Below, in pieces: positions 1 to 8,780 of a stretch of 64,000 nt of DNA. Positions within the stretch are counted from its first letter, which is position 1. Each line of letters starts with the position of its first letter. The notes below the pieces were generated by a model. It worked only from the letters and a program-made list of their open reading frames with translations, was not told where the DNA came from and made no database searches. The stretch covers positions 1 through 64,000 of the forward strand of contig PLUM01000111.1 of assembly GCA_003165465.1 (NCBI GenBank), given 5' to 3'. A program made the translations under genes and the position numbers. This DNA is from Acidobacteriota bacterium (GTDB taxonomy: Bacteria > Acidobacteriota > Terriglobia > Acidiferrales > UBA7541).

Positions 1-110
1 TGCCGGGAAAGGTTTTCTCACGCCGCTTTCGCCGCCGCGTACCCGGTCCTTGCGGCGGGGCTGCTGATCGCCGGTCGTAATCTGCTTACGCGATCTTCGG
101 CTAATGCCCT

Positions 111-480
111 TCACGTTCCGGCGCTTGTGAACTTGCGCCGCTGCGCTTGGGCTCGCCCGCGGAACACGTGATCGATCGCGGCGCGCCACGATTTTGCGGT
201 GTCGATCGCGGACAGGTAGCGCCTCCGTGGAATTCGTACGCGCGCCAACGAATCCTCCGCCGAATCCTGCTGCAAGTGGTTCACCGCCGTGGTGTTTTCC
301 GTCGCGCCGTGGAGCGGGCCCGAATCATGCTTTGCCACGGCGATTGCCGGGCCCAGGCCCAGCGCTCAGTAGTGCTTGCCAGGATGAATCACGCCGATGA
401 GGATCGCCAGCAAATCGAAGGTGTCCGGTTCTTCTGGCACGTTCAAGGCAATAGTCTGTGTTACGGGTCGCGAAACGCGA
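111..480 (-). pseudogene. Degraded unknown gene, in-frame stop
   Basis: On the minus strand a plausible protein reads from about 480 down to 111 in one frame, beginning near IALNVPEEPDTFDLLAIL, and it is interrupted by a TGA at 368-366 before continuing through VAKHDSGPLHGATENTTAV to a stop at 111. I recognise no family. It lies downstream of the lysis genes, so it may be a decayed phage gene. The other frames here look like shadows. Positions 481-640 hold only a partial copy of the CACAGGCT-type repeat. This could also be non-coding; confidence is low. Confidence 0.3.
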
Positions 481-640
481 GGGTTGCCGTGATTCGGGGC
501 AATCGTGGTTTTTTGATTTGTGGTGAGAGAAATTCAAAAGAACACAGGCTGACGCCTGTGCTACTGCTTGGGCGCGAAAGGTTGGGCGCCCGGAACAAAA
601 TTGTGCGAGTGAACTTTTATTGCGTGGGGCGGGTTTTTCG

Positions 641-1582
641 TTAGTGGCGGGCGACGGCGGTTGCAGCGGCTCCGGCGGCGGCGCCGATGAAGAACCAGTT
701 CGCGGCCTGCTTGAGGTGCGCCAGAAAACCTCCGCCGTGCGCCGAGGTCACGGCGGCGTCGCGTTCGCGAAGGAGCGCGGCGGAGCGCGTTTTTTCGTCG
801 GCCAGATCTTGCGCGAGCGCGGCGTTGCGCGCATTGGCCGCGGCGCAGTCCTGCAGGTCGTCGTAGAGCGGGACAAGGTCGGCCTGCGGAATGGAAATGG
901 TCGCGGGAGGGGGTTCGCTGGGAGTGCTCTCTGAGGGCCGCGCAATTTGCGCGGACGAATCCGTAGCGGACGGCGCGGCGCACAGGCTGACGATTCGCGG
1001 TGCCTCACCGCAAGAGCCTGTGCCACAGGGCGCGGCTTGAGCCGCGGAGGGAATTTCAGATGGAACTGGAGCGGCGGGCGCGTTTTGCGCGGATGCGCCG
1101 GGCACGATGGGCGAGTTCCCTGCTGGATTTGCGTTCCGCTCGGGCGGCGCAGCGCACGGGTTGACGATTCGCGGTGGCTCACCGCAAGAGCCTGTGCCGC
1201 AGGGCGCGGCTTGCGGAACGGAGGAAATAGTCGATGGCGCTGGCGCGGCGGGGAAATTCCCGGCGGCGTTTGTCGCGGACAGGTCCGGCAGGCGCACGAA
1301 AATGGGAAGCGGGAGGGGCGGAAAGACGGAGGGCAGTTCCCTGGCGGCCTGTTGCGGCGTGCGGACGGCGCGTTTTTGCGTGTCGATGCTGGCGAGCGCG
1401 GCGGCGAGTTGCGCGTCGCGATCTTTTTCGCGGCCGGCGGCGTCGTGAATCGTGGCGTTTTGAGTGGCGAGCGTGGCGGAGAGATGTTGCGCGTCGCGTC
1501 GCGCACCGCGCCAGGCGCTGGCGACGAGCGCGAGCGCGGCCAGCGCGGCGGCGAGCATGGCGAGATGGAGCGTGGGTTTCAT
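641..1582 (-). CDS. Spanin-like lysis accessory protein with duplicated insert
   Basis: This 313-residue protein has an N-terminal membrane anchor (about residues 5-24), a helical segment (about 28-85), a long Pro/Ala-rich middle, a second helical stretch (about 235-280) and a hydrophobic C-terminus (about 290-310). The layout and its place after the lytic transglycosylase resemble Rz-type i-spanins of phage lysis cassettes, but no diagnostic motif is visible. The middle carries two related copies of a peptide containing AAPCGTGSCGE, encoded by near-identical segments around 973-1042 and 1159-1228. This points to a repeat-derived tandem duplication kept in frame. It could instead be a phage structural or regulatory membrane protein. 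Confidence 0.5.
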   Translation of the reverse strand: MKPTLHLAMLAAALAALALVASAWRGARRDAQHLSATLATQNATIHDAAGREKDRDAQLAAALASIDTQKRAVRTPQQAARELPSVFPPLPLPIFVRLPDLSATNAAGNFPAAPAPSTISSVPQAAPCGTGSCGEPPRIVNPCAAPPERNANPAGNSPIVPGASAQNAPAAPVPSEIPSAAQAAPCGTGSCGEAPRIVSLCAAPSATDSSAQIARPSESTPSEPPPATISIPQADLVPLYDDLQDCAAANARNAALAQDLADEKTRSAALLRERDAAVTSAHGGGFLAHLKQAANWFFIGAAAGAAATAVARH

Positions 1583-2169
1583 GGTGTGCGTCTCGTATTA
1601 TTTTTCCTGACGTTTCGTTTTGCGCGAACGGTGTTTGTGGCACAGGCTTCAGCCTGTGTGATTTTCGCTTGCGCCGCGAAAAGTAAAAAGAACACAGGCT
1701 GAATAGATTGCGGAAAAAGTCCCCCGGACCTTTTGTCATTCCGAGCGAAGCGAGGAATCTCTCTTTGTTTTCTTGCACGTAGAACGAAGAGAGATTCCTC
1801 GCTTCGCTCGGAATGACAGAATTAGGGAGTTTTTCCGCAACCTGTGAAGCCCGTGCCACTACAATCCGTGCGCGGAACGTTTCGACGGCTCCGCCCTGGG
1901 AACGCCCATCTCCCGATGGGCGTTTTTCTTTTCGGGGAAAACCCGCCAATCGGGAGATTGGCGTTCCCAGGGTGGGACACCCGACCGACGGGCTTGTAAC
2001 GGATCACGATGGTTTGATTTTCACCAGTCACTCGTCACGAATTCCGCTGGGACGGACCCACCCTTTACTCTCGTTCAGGGCAGGCCCTTCGCGAAGAGCG
2101 CGAAGGATGGGTAGCCGGGGCACATTTCAAATCACTTCCCTGCTTCCCTGCCTCGTGCTTCGTGCTCTT
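1583..2169. repeat. Intergenic repeat block (families A, G, H)
   Basis: No gene is seen here. The block contains a CACAGGCTTCAGCCTGTG hairpin with its truncated inverted partner (about 1636-1709). Next comes a long inverted repeat built on TTCCGAGCGAAGCGAGGAAT and flanked by GGTTGCGGAAAAAGTC-type arms (about 1706-1845). A third inverted repeat starts with CCTGGGAACGCCCATCTCCC and closes with its complement (about 1896-1973). Further simple repeats of the ACCAGTCACTCGTCACG type precede the transglycosylase gene. Confidence 0.85.
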
Positions 2170-2631
2170 CTAAGTGGCGCGGGCGGAATAGTTGCGCTGG
2201 CGGGCGAGGACTTCGGCCGCGTAGTTGGCGTTGGCGCCGCCGTTCCACGCGAGCAGCGCGGCGGAGACGTCTCCCTTGGCGCGCGCGAGTTTTGCGGCGA
2301 GGACGCGGCAGCCGAACTCGACGCCGGTCGCGGGATCGCACAGCGCGGCGAGCGACGCGTCCTTGAAGCCCGCCTCGCGCGCCACCTGTCCCATCACCTG
2401 CATCAAGCCCCAGGACATCGCGCGCGTGTAGGTTTCCGTGGCGCTCAATTTTCCCGCGGTGTACAAGGGCGCGACGTAGCGCGAGAGAAACGCCGGCTCG
2501 TAGCGCACGGCCCACGTATTCCACGCAGACTCCTGCTCGATGACGGCGCAGACGAGCGCGGGCGCGAGGCCGTACTCGGCGGCAATGCGCCGCGCGAGGG
2601 CAATCGTTTCGTTGGGAACGGTGTCGGGCAT
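2170..2631 (-). CDS. Lytic transglycosylase (phage endolysin)
   Basis: This 153-residue protein has the SLT/goose-lysozyme-like fold signature. The catalytic glutamate lies in IEQESAWN (E34, preceded by a helical segment), followed by the SWGLMQVMG motif and an AWNGG motif near the C-terminus, all typical of muramidases that cleave the glycan strand of peptidoglycan. No signal peptide is present, so release would need the holin-like protein encoded at 10040-10267. It is the last but one gene of the minus-strand phage series, next to a small membrane protein and the spanin-like gene, which supports an endolysin role. The bases just upstream of the start are a simple repeat, and no clear ribosome-binding site is visible. 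Confidence 0.85.
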   Translation of the reverse strand: MPDTVPNETIALARRIAAEYGLAPALVCAVIEQESAWNTWAVRYEPAFLSRYVAPLYTAGKLSATETYTRAMSWGLMQVMGQVAREAGFKDASLAALCDPATGVEFGCRVLAAKLARAKGDVSAALLAWNGGANANYAAEVLARQRNYSARAT

Positions 2632-2741
2632 GGGGAGAAGGTTGTAGGTGGCAGGTTGTAGGTCGTGGTTGGCAGATTGCTGGTTGCAGGGTTTTTCCTA
2701 CTCCCTAACCCCTACACCCTGCCAACTTCTTTCGTCATCCC

Positions 2742-2972
2742 TCACCGCTTCAGCTCGAGAAATTGCACGGGCGGCGGGTCCTGCAGCTCGATGCCAAGGT
2801 GGCCGGCGATCTGGCGCAGCGCGTGGTACAGGTGCGGGAGATGATTGACGGCCATGTCGCGGACGAAGGCGCGGCGAATTTCATCGTCGCGCGTGCGCCG
2901 GTGCAGCCAGCGAAGAAAGAAGAACAGTTGCAAGCAGGATGGAAATACAACAACCAGCCAATAAGGATTCAT
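2742..2972 (-). CDS. Small phage membrane protein
   Basis: I start this at MNPYWLVVVF, giving 76 residues. A longer frame upstream translates only repeat sequence (RITIHESPVTSHRS and similar) and is rejected. There is one N-terminal membrane segment (about residues 4-21) followed by a charged cytoplasmic part with RRTRDDEIRRAFVRDMAVNHL. The position directly upstream of the transglycosylase suggests a lysis or membrane-associated phage function, but the family is not recognised. The start context GGGCGGTATGTTT is a weak ribosome-binding site, so the alternative ATG two codons upstream is possible. Confidence 0.6.
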   Translation of the reverse strand: MNPYWLVVVFPSCLQLFFFLRWLHRRTRDDEIRRAFVRDMAVNHLPHLYHALRQIAGHLGIELQDPPPVQFLELKR

Positions 2973-3361
2973 AAACATACCGCCCACGGAATGAAATAAA
3001 AACGCGATGCTGGAGGCCGAGTGGTAAAGCGGTGACAGGTGATTCGTGACTGGTGACCGGTGACTAGTGACTGGTGATTCGTGAATTGTGATTCGTGAAA
3101 GATTTGGGTTTTTGTAGCGCCGGCGTCTCGCCGGCTCTTTATCTGGCGCGGCACATCGGAAAACCTGCCGGCGCGACGCACTCGTCACGAATTACGAAAC
3201 ACGGAGCGCGGCGGTTTAATGTTCACCCTTCGCAGGAGCTCAGGGCAAGCCAGTCACGACTCACGAATCACAAATCACGAGTCACGAATCGCTGAGCGTG
3301 ACAGTGTGATTTTCACCGGTCACTAGTCACCAGTCACTAGTCACTAGTCACCAGAAGCCGG
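2973..3361. repeat. Intergenic repeat block (families C, F)
   Basis: No gene is seen. The block holds a GTAG-footed element with stem CGCCGGCGTCTCGCCGGC at about 3114-3180. It is surrounded by runs of the simple repeats TGACTGGTGA and ATTCGTGATT in both orientations (about 3020-3110 and 3240-3358). Confidence 0.85.
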
Positions 3362-3907
3362 CTACCCCTTGAAGCCGAACGACAATCCGCCGGGGCCGAA
3401 GCCGAGGTTGAAATTGCTTCCTTGGGCGTTGCTCGCGCTGGCGCTGAGCAGTTGCGCGGGGACGCCGATGGCGCGCCCGAGCAGATTCGCGTCCGTGCCG
3501 TAGAGGCCGGAAAGCCCGCCGAGCGCGGAGAGCGTGCCGGAGCGCGCGGCGTTGGCGAACGCGATTTGATTGCCCTGCGCAAGGTTGGCTTGGTCCTGCC
3601 CCCGTGTGCGCGCCAGCGAATCGATCAGCTCGCCGTAGCCGGCCGAGTTGCGCGTGCGCGCGGCGCGGTTCGCCGCATTTTGCGCCAGCGCGTCAAACGA
3701 CGAAGCGAGCGCGCCACCCGAAAGATTGGTGATCGCCGACTGCTCGGCCGGCGTGTAGCCGGGATTCGCGAGAAAATTCTGATACCCGCCCGCCGCCGAC
3801 GAGCCGAGCGACTGGCTCGAATTGTAAAGCTGCTGGTTCATCCCGTTCTGCGATGTGAGTTGCTGGTCGATCAGTTGCTGCGTTTGCGCTTGTGCGCCGC
3901 GTCCCAT
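3362..3907 (-). CDS. Phage internal virion / DNA ejection-type protein
   Basis: This is a 181-residue protein rich in Gln, Asn, Ala, Ser and Gly, with an N-terminal Gln-rich helix (QTQQLIDQQLTSQNGMNQQL) and a glycine-rich tail. This composition and its location at the end of the tail genes match small internal virion or ejection proteins of short-tailed phages. There is no sequence motif that proves the role. The start is well supported by GGAGGTG five bases before the ATG. It could also be a minor tail protein. Confidence 0.6.
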   Translation of the reverse strand: MGRGAQAQTQQLIDQQLTSQNGMNQQLYNSSQSLGSSAAGGYQNFLANPGYTPAEQSAITNLSGGALASSFDALAQNAANRAARTRNSAGYGELIDSLARTRGQDQANLAQGNQIAFANAARSGTLSALGGLSGLYGTDANLLGRAIGVPAQLLSASASNAQGSNFNLGFGPGGLSFGFKG

Positions 3908-4298
3908 GGGACACCTCCGTGTTGGTGACTGGTGACTAATGACTAGTGACTGGTGATTCGTAATTCGTGACTCGTGATTCGTGATTTGTGAATCGCGATT
4001 CCTGAAGTGGGTGCCCCATCCTTCGCTTTTTGTGCGAAGGGTGGGTCCGTATCCGTGATTTGTAATTTGTGATTCGCGATTCGTGAATCGTGATTCGTGG
4101 TTGGTGAAAATCGTTCTGGACGGCTACTGGCGTCCGGAAAGTGATTTGAAATTTCAAATTTCAAATTTGAAACGCGCAGGTTTTAGTAGCACAGGCTTCA
4201 GCCTGTGTTCTTTTGACTTTGACTTTACTTTTGCGCGACGCAATCGAAATTCAAAAGAACACAGGCTGAAGCCTGTGCTACAAAAGCCTCTCTCCGCC
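3908..4298. repeat. Intergenic repeat block (families F, D, K, A)
   Basis: No gene is seen. From left to right there are simple TGACTGGTGA/ATTCGTGATT repeats, one GCCCCATCCTTCGC hairpin element (about 4009-4050), AATTTCAAATTTCAAATT repeats (about 4145-4172), and a complete two-hairpin element from 4186 to 4281. In the last, CACAGGCTTCAGCCTGTG and its complement face each other with GTAG and CTAC at the outer ends. Confidence 0.85.
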
Positions 4299-4850
4299 TC
4301 ACCGCAAAATTTCCGCGCCCACTCCCGCCGCGCCGCCGCTCACCGCCCGCAGACCAAATCCCGCGCCGCCTTCCCCGCCCGCCGCCGTTCCGCTTCCCTG
4401 CGACGCTTGCCGCGCCGGCCCCGCCGCCGTCCCGCCGCCGCTCACGGCCACGGGCGGCGTGCCAAACGCCACCGGCGTGGACGTTTCTGAACCGAGATAC
4501 TGCGAATAGGCGCGCCAGTACAGCGTTTGATTGCCGAGCGACAGCCGCAAATTCCGCGAGCTGCCCATGAAGTGCACATACGGCCGGTTGAACGCCGGCG
4601 TCGTGTCCGACTCCGCGAAATAAAACACGCCGCGATTCACCGCCGAATTGTCGGTGATCGCCAAATCGAAAATCCCGTCCGCCGCAACCACGTGCAGCGC
4701 GCCAATCGCCGCCGGCGCCGCAATCGACCCCGAAGGATCCACGCCCGTCGCGCGCCCCACCGAGTTCACCGCATTCACAATCCGCGTGAGCGCCTCGTAC
4801 ACATACGGCGATTCGCTCTTGATTTGCGCCAGCTGTCCAATTTTCAGCAT
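4299..4850 (-). CDS. Phage tail/structural protein, unknown family
   Basis: This is a 183-residue protein with a folded N-terminal part (IKSESPYVYEALTRIVNAVN, then a beta-rich stretch with AITDNSAVNRGVFYFAE and LRLSLGNQTLYWRAYSQY) and a glycine/alanine-rich C-terminus. It sits between the tail hub and the ejection-type protein and is most likely part of the virion, perhaps a fibre or a head-tail component. The C-terminal low-complexity region may have been altered by repeats. The start follows GGAAACTTT, a modest ribosome-binding site directly against a repeat element. Confidence 0.6.
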   Translation of the reverse strand: MLKIGQLAQIKSESPYVYEALTRIVNAVNSVGRATGVDPSGSIAAPAAIGALHVVAADGIFDLAITDNSAVNRGVFYFAESDTTPAFNRPYVHFMGSSRNLRLSLGNQTLYWRAYSQYLGSETSTPVAFGTPPVAVSGGGTAAGPARQASQGSGTAAGGEGGAGFGLRAVSGGAAGVGAEILR

Positions 4851-4887
4851 AAAGTTTCCAGTAGCACAGATTTCCGTGGCACAGGCT

Positions 4888-5035
4888 ACACAGGTTGCGG
4901 AAAAAGTCCCCCGGACACTTTGTTATTCCGAGCGAAGCGAGGAATCTCTCTTCGTTCTACGTGCAAGAAAACAAAGAGAGATTCCTCGCTTCGCTCGGAA
5001 TGACAAAAGAGTTGGGGACTCTTTCCGCAATCCGC
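4888..5035. repeat. Long inverted repeat, family G
   Basis: Two arms containing TTCCGAGCGAAGCGAGGAAT and its complement face each other across a short spacer. They are bracketed by GTTGCGGAAAAAGTC on the left and its complement on the right. Near-identical elements lie at about 1706-1845 and 42145-42315, with partial ones in the host half (51794-51884 and 56993-57060). No transposase is encoded, so it behaves like a MITE. Confidence 0.85.
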
Positions 5036-5049
5036 GAAGTCTGCTCCGC

Positions 5050-5078
5050 TTGACATGCCACGCACCGCGTTATACGCT
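5050..5078 (+). promoter_or_regulatory. Promoter for higBA
   Basis: A perfect TTGACA (5050-5055) is followed 17 bases later by TACGCT (5073-5078); an alternative -10, TATACG, lies at 5071-5076. The predicted transcription start falls at about 5085, on the GTG start codon of higB, so the mRNA may be leaderless. Confidence 0.6.
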
Positions 5079-5084
5079 CTACAG

Positions 5085-5363
5085 GTGATCCTGTCGTTTC
5101 GCGATCCGGATGCCGAGCGCCTGCACCGGAGGGAACCTTGCCGGCGATGGAAGTCCATCGAGCGCGGCGCCTTGCGGAAACTTCGCATGTTGCACGCCGC
5201 CCGCGCGCTGCAAGACCTCGCATCCCTGCCCGGAAATCGGCTCGAAGCCCTGCGAGGCGGCCGCTCCGGCCAGCACAGCATTCGCATCAACGACCAGTGG
5301 AGAATCTGTTTCGTTTGGAGGGATGGAAATGCCCATGAAGTCGAAATCGCCGACTACCATTAG
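5085..5363 (+). CDS. higB: HigB-type toxin (RelE superfamily)
   Basis: This is a 92-residue mRNA-interferase-type toxin of the HigB/RelE family. It shows the usual family path: N-terminal ILSFRDPDAERL, central ALRKLRMLHAA, then PGNRLEALRGGRSGQHSIRI and the C-terminal INDQWRICFVW and NAHEVEIADYH. The GTG start is chosen because the conserved N-terminus begins there; an ATG at 5055 lies inside the promoter. The stop overlaps the start of the antitoxin gene by about 35 bases, a standard higBA arrangement with the toxin first. It is inserted, on the opposite strand, between two phage tail genes, so it is likely cargo or prophage-stabilising. Confidence 0.88.
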   Translation: MILSFRDPDAERLHRREPCRRWKSIERGALRKLRMLHAARALQDLASLPGNRLEALRGGRSGQHSIRINDQWRICFVWRDGNAHEVEIADYH

Positions 5364-5712
5364 GCGGAAGCGCCGCGCCCGCCCGTCCAGGCTTCTCAAG
5401 CCCGTGCATCCCGGAGAAATCCTGCGCGAGGAATTCATGGTCCCGCTCGCGCTCAGCGCGAACGCGCTCGCGCTGCATCTGCGCGTCCCGGCCACCCGAA
5501 TCTCGGAGATTGTCAACGAGCGGCGCTCGATTTCTCCCGAGACCGCCCTTCGCCTGGCCCTCTATTTCAATACCACCCCGGATTTCTGGATGAATCTGCA
5601 AACGCAATTCGATCTTGACGCCGTCGACCGCGATCGCTCCGCGGAAATTCAGCGCCAGATCCATCCCCGCCGCGCCCCCGCCCTCCCTCGCGCAATGGCG
5701 CGCCGGTCTTAG
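5329..5712 (+). CDS. higA: HigA-type antitoxin (XRE family)
   Basis: This 127-residue protein carries the VapI/HigA-like helix-turn-helix. The motif PVHPGEILREEFM leads into ALSANALALHLRVPATRISEIVNERRSI, then TALRLALYFNTTPDFWMNLQ. It should bind the upstream promoter and neutralise HigB. The start at 5329 has GGAGGG six bases upstream; ATG codons at 5323 and 5335 are alternatives. The last 25 residues (Arg/Pro/Ala-rich) look like a tail altered by a repeat. The TAG stop lies exactly on the edge of the GTAG-footed element that follows. Confidence 0.88.
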   Translation: MPMKSKSPTTIRRKRRARPSRLLKPVHPGEILREEFMVPLALSANALALHLRVPATRISEIVNERRSISPETALRLALYFNTTPDFWMNLQTQFDLDAVDRDRSAEIQRQIHPRRAPALPRAMARRS

Positions 5713-5847
5713 TAGCACAGGCACTCTGCCTGTGCGTTTTTGACTTTGCTCTCTTCGTTCCACGCCGTAGGGGCACGGCAATGCCGTGCCCCTACAACCG
5801 CGACGCAAACGAAATTCAAAAGAGCACAGGCAGAGTGCCTGTGCTAC
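5712..5847. repeat. Nested REP-like element (family B inside family A)
   Basis: The outer element has two facing hairpins of the CACAGGCACTCTGCCTGTG type with GTAG at 5712 and CTAC ending at 5847. Its spacer contains a complete second palindrome, GGGGCACGGCAATGCCGTG with GTAG and CTAC ends (5767-5795). The right-hand CTAC supplies the TAG stop codon of the minus-strand tail-hub gene (5844-5846), and the left-hand end touches the higA stop. Confidence 0.85.
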
Positions 5848-8780
5848 CAATTCCCTCCCCGCACGGGCGCCCACGGATCGGGCAGCAACGACGGAATGAA
5901 TCGCTCCAATTTAAACCACGCGCCCGCCGCGTTCGTGCCCACCTGGAATGCCACGCGCTCGCCCTGCAAATTAATCGGCAGCTCCAAATCTTTCGGGGCG
6001 GGCGACGACAGCGGCAGCGGCATAAGCGCCGTGGGATACGCTTCGTTCCCGACAAACGCGCTCACGCTCAGGTTGCCCGCGCCCTCGGCGTAGATCGCGA
6101 GATACGCGAAGAGTTTCCGGTGCGCGCGCACTTGCAGCGCCTGCTCCAGCTCGTGGCTCAAAAAGAAATACGTCGTGTAGTACGAATTGATCGCCGCGCC
6201 GTCGTCGGAAAATTGCGTGTCCGACAGCCGATAGATTTTTCCGTTCATCGTGAGCGGCCCGGACGAGCTGCCTCCGTTGCCGAAAAACACCTGCGCCGTG
6301 CCGTCCACGCGCTCGGCCAGCGCGCACGAATTCGCCGCGATCGTCCACGGACACCATTTCCGGCTCCGCCCCACGGCGTACAATTTTCCCGAGAACGTGG
6401 AAAACAGCACGGACCCGAGCGACATGATTTCTCCCGCGCTGGAAAGCCCGCGATAATCCATCACCAGCACCACGTTCGGCGAAGTCGCGCTGCCCGTCGG
6501 CACGCCGCACAAAATCCGCTTGTTGCGCGTGTCCACGCGCACCCACAGCGTCGCGCCCGCGGCCCAATTGATCGTGTCCCACAGCGGTTGAATCTCCTGC
6601 GAAATCTTGATCGGTTCGCCGCCATCGAAAATATACATCCCCGCGCGCCCGGCGATCACCGCCCAGTCCTCGCCCACATCCACGCCCGCCACGGATGGCG
6701 TGCCCATCGCGTAGGAAACTTCGTTCACGGTCCACGACGCCGGCTCGTTCACGCCGTCATCTTCCGTTACATGTAGTGACCGGTCCTTCACGAAGTACAG
6801 CCGCTCGCGCAGCAAAAAGGCGGCGCGCACCGTCTGCCCATCGCTCTCCGCCACCTGCATGAAACCGCTTACGCCGTCGTAGCTCTCCGGATCTTCCGCA
6901 AGCGACGCGCGCACGAGCGAAGTGTTGTAGGGCTCGGCGGTCGGAAATATCTCGACGTTGTCGATTAAAAATCCGGCGAGGTTCGTCGGCGTGCCGTCCG
7001 CGTACACGCGCAGCACCAGGTCCCCGGGTATCGTGGGAAAACCCACCGCCGGCGTGATCGTCGCGATAAATTCTTTCCACGCGCCCGTCGAGATTTGCGC
7101 GGCGGGCACGGCAACGCCCGGCGTGGAAATTCCAAGCGACGCGCTGTACACGTGCACGTGCACCGTCCCCTGCGCCAGCGCGCCAATCATGCGCACGCGC
7201 GCGCGCGCCGAGTACGCCGTGTTCGCCGCGAGCCGCGGCGCGCCGTACGCATCGCTCACCGCGCTCTGCGTCATCAAGCCGCGCGTGGCCGTCGCGCCAT
7301 CGCCCAGGATCATGTAGTCGCCGCCCCACACGCCCACGCCCGTCGTGTCGTAACTTCCGCCCGCGAAGTACGTCGCGTCCGGCGTCCATCCGAGCGGCAC
7401 AAGATTTCCCGCGCCACCAAAGCCGCCGTCAAACGTCAAATTGTCCCAATTATTCTGCTTGTTCCGCTCGCCCCACCAGAACAGGCGATCCGCGTACCCG
7501 ATCACTCCCGCGCATTCCCCCAGCTCCACCAAATTAAACAGCGCGTCCGCCGAAATTCCCGCGAGCAGCGCCGTGTCCGAAAAATCCACGACCCACGACG
7601 CCGCACCATTATTAAACACCTGCATCTGCGGCGCGCCCGCGAGGCCGGTCGTGTAATAAAAATTCGCGCCGCCCGCGCCGGTGAACGCCAGAATGCGCGC
7701 CACCACGTTTGGCAGCGTGGCGACCGACGGAATTCCCGTCACGTTCGCGCGCACCCCGCCCATCGACGTCCACGAAATCGGCGGCGACGGCCGCGTCAGA
7801 TAACCCTGGCGCGTCACGAAAATCACGGAGCACTGATGCACGCCCGCGCTGATCGAGCCGACCGGCGCGGCCGTTCCGCCGCTGGACGAGGAATTCGCCG
7901 CCGTCTGCGCAAACGTGAAATGCAGCGAGTCGACAATCGACGCGATCACAAACGTTCCGTTGTACGTCGCGTCCGTCACGCCCGCGATCGTCACCTGATC
8001 GGTGTACGCTGCCGTCCCGCCCGTCGACGACGAGTTCGCGCCCGTCTGCGCAAACGTAAATTCCGTCGGGCTGGCAATCGCCGCTACTGCAAACGCGCCG
8101 TTGTAGCTCGTGTCGGTCACGCCGGCAATCAGCACGCCGCCCACGGGATTCAGCCCGTGCGGCACGGACGTCGTCACCGTAACAATGTTCGACGACCGCG
8201 CAATCGCCGCAATCCCAATCCCCAGCCCGATGAACACGCCGGTCGCCGTCGCCGTCGCCACGGTCACCACGTTCGACGCGCGCGTCACGCCGGAAATATT
8301 CGCGATAATATCCGCCACCGCCGCCGGACCCGCGCCCGGCCCGCACTGGCTCACGCGATCCAGATGCGTGCCGTCCCACTGCCGCGGAATGTCCACGCCA
8401 AAGTTTCCGTCGTGCATGGAAATATATTCGCGCCCAAACAAGGACGCCGAATTCGCCGCCGCATTCGACACGAGCCCCGCGGCGATCTGCGCGAGCGTCC
8501 CAGGCGTCGTCTCGCCCCACAGCGTCCCCGCCGAATCCAGCGCCAGCAAAGTTTTCGCCAGATTCGGCGCCGTGTACGTCTTCAAATAATTTACGGTCGG
8601 ATTTCCCGCGATCGCCGCGAACACGGACACGAGGCCAGGCCGCGTCTTCACCGCGCCCTGCAAAAACGCCACGTCCCGGCAATCCGGCGACACCCCCGAC
8701 GGCAAATCCGCCGCCGCCAAATCGTTTACCAGCCCGCCGAAAAGCTCCAGCGGCGCATCCACAGTTCCAGCTATGCTCAT
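5844..8780 (-). CDS. Phage tail hub / gp10-like DNA stabilisation protein
   Basis: This 978-residue protein starts at MSIAGTVDAPLELFGG; a longer frame reads only repeat. The N-terminus (LPSGVSPDCRDVAFLQGAVKTRPGL) is typical of large virion proteins of short-tailed phages that record source lines of a genome-end plug, related to packaged-DNA stabilisation or tail tubular B proteins. A carbohydrate-binding-like beta domain occurs near the middle (WTPDATYFAGG to FLIDNVEIFP), then LYFVKDRSLHVTEDDG and a beta-rich C-terminus. Residues about 205-335 contain two copies of a unit with AGVTDxxYNGxF and FTFAQTxANSSSxGGTAA, an internal duplication. The stop codon is given by a repeat element. Confidence 0.7.
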   Translation of the reverse strand: MSIAGTVDAPLELFGGLVNDLAAADLPSGVSPDCRDVAFLQGAVKTRPGLVSVFAAIAGNPTVNYLKTYTAPNLAKTLLALDSAGTLWGETTPGTLAQIAAGLVSNAAANSASLFGREYISMHDGNFGVDIPRQWDGTHLDRVSQCGPGAGPAAVADIIANISGVTRASNVVTVATATATGVFIGLGIGIAAIARSSNIVTVTTSVPHGLNPVGGVLIAGVTDTSYNGAFAVAAIASPTEFTFAQTGANSSSTGGTAAYTDQVTIAGVTDATYNGTFVIASIVDSLHFTFAQTAANSSSSGGTAAPVGSISAGVHQCSVIFVTRQGYLTRPSPPISWTSMGGVRANVTGIPSVATLPNVVARILAFTGAGGANFYYTTGLAGAPQMQVFNNGAASWVVDFSDTALLAGISADALFNLVELGECAGVIGYADRLFWWGERNKQNNWDNLTFDGGFGGAGNLVPLGWTPDATYFAGGSYDTTGVGVWGGDYMILGDGATATRGLMTQSAVSDAYGAPRLAANTAYSARARVRMIGALAQGTVHVHVYSASLGISTPGVAVPAAQISTGAWKEFIATITPAVGFPTIPGDLVLRVYADGTPTNLAGFLIDNVEIFPTAEPYNTSLVRASLAEDPESYDGVSGFMQVAESDGQTVRAAFLLRERLYFVKDRSLHVTEDDGVNEPASWTVNEVSYAMGTPSVAGVDVGEDWAVIAGRAGMYIFDGGEPIKISQEIQPLWDTINWAAGATLWVRVDTRNKRILCGVPTGSATSPNVVLVMDYRGLSSAGEIMSLGSVLFSTFSGKLYAVGRSRKWCPWTIAANSCALAERVDGTAQVFFGNGGSSSGPLTMNGKIYRLSDTQFSDDGAAINSYYTTYFFLSHELEQALQVRAHRKLFAYLAIYAEGAGNLSVSAFVGNEAYPTALMPLPLSSPAPKDLELPINLQGERVAFQVGTNAAGAWFKLERFIPSLLPDPWAPVRGGNW

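Noticed and set aside
3008-3361. Simple repeats considered as a CRISPR array
   Set aside because: Units are 7-10 bases, contiguous and inverted, with no spacers and no cas genes.
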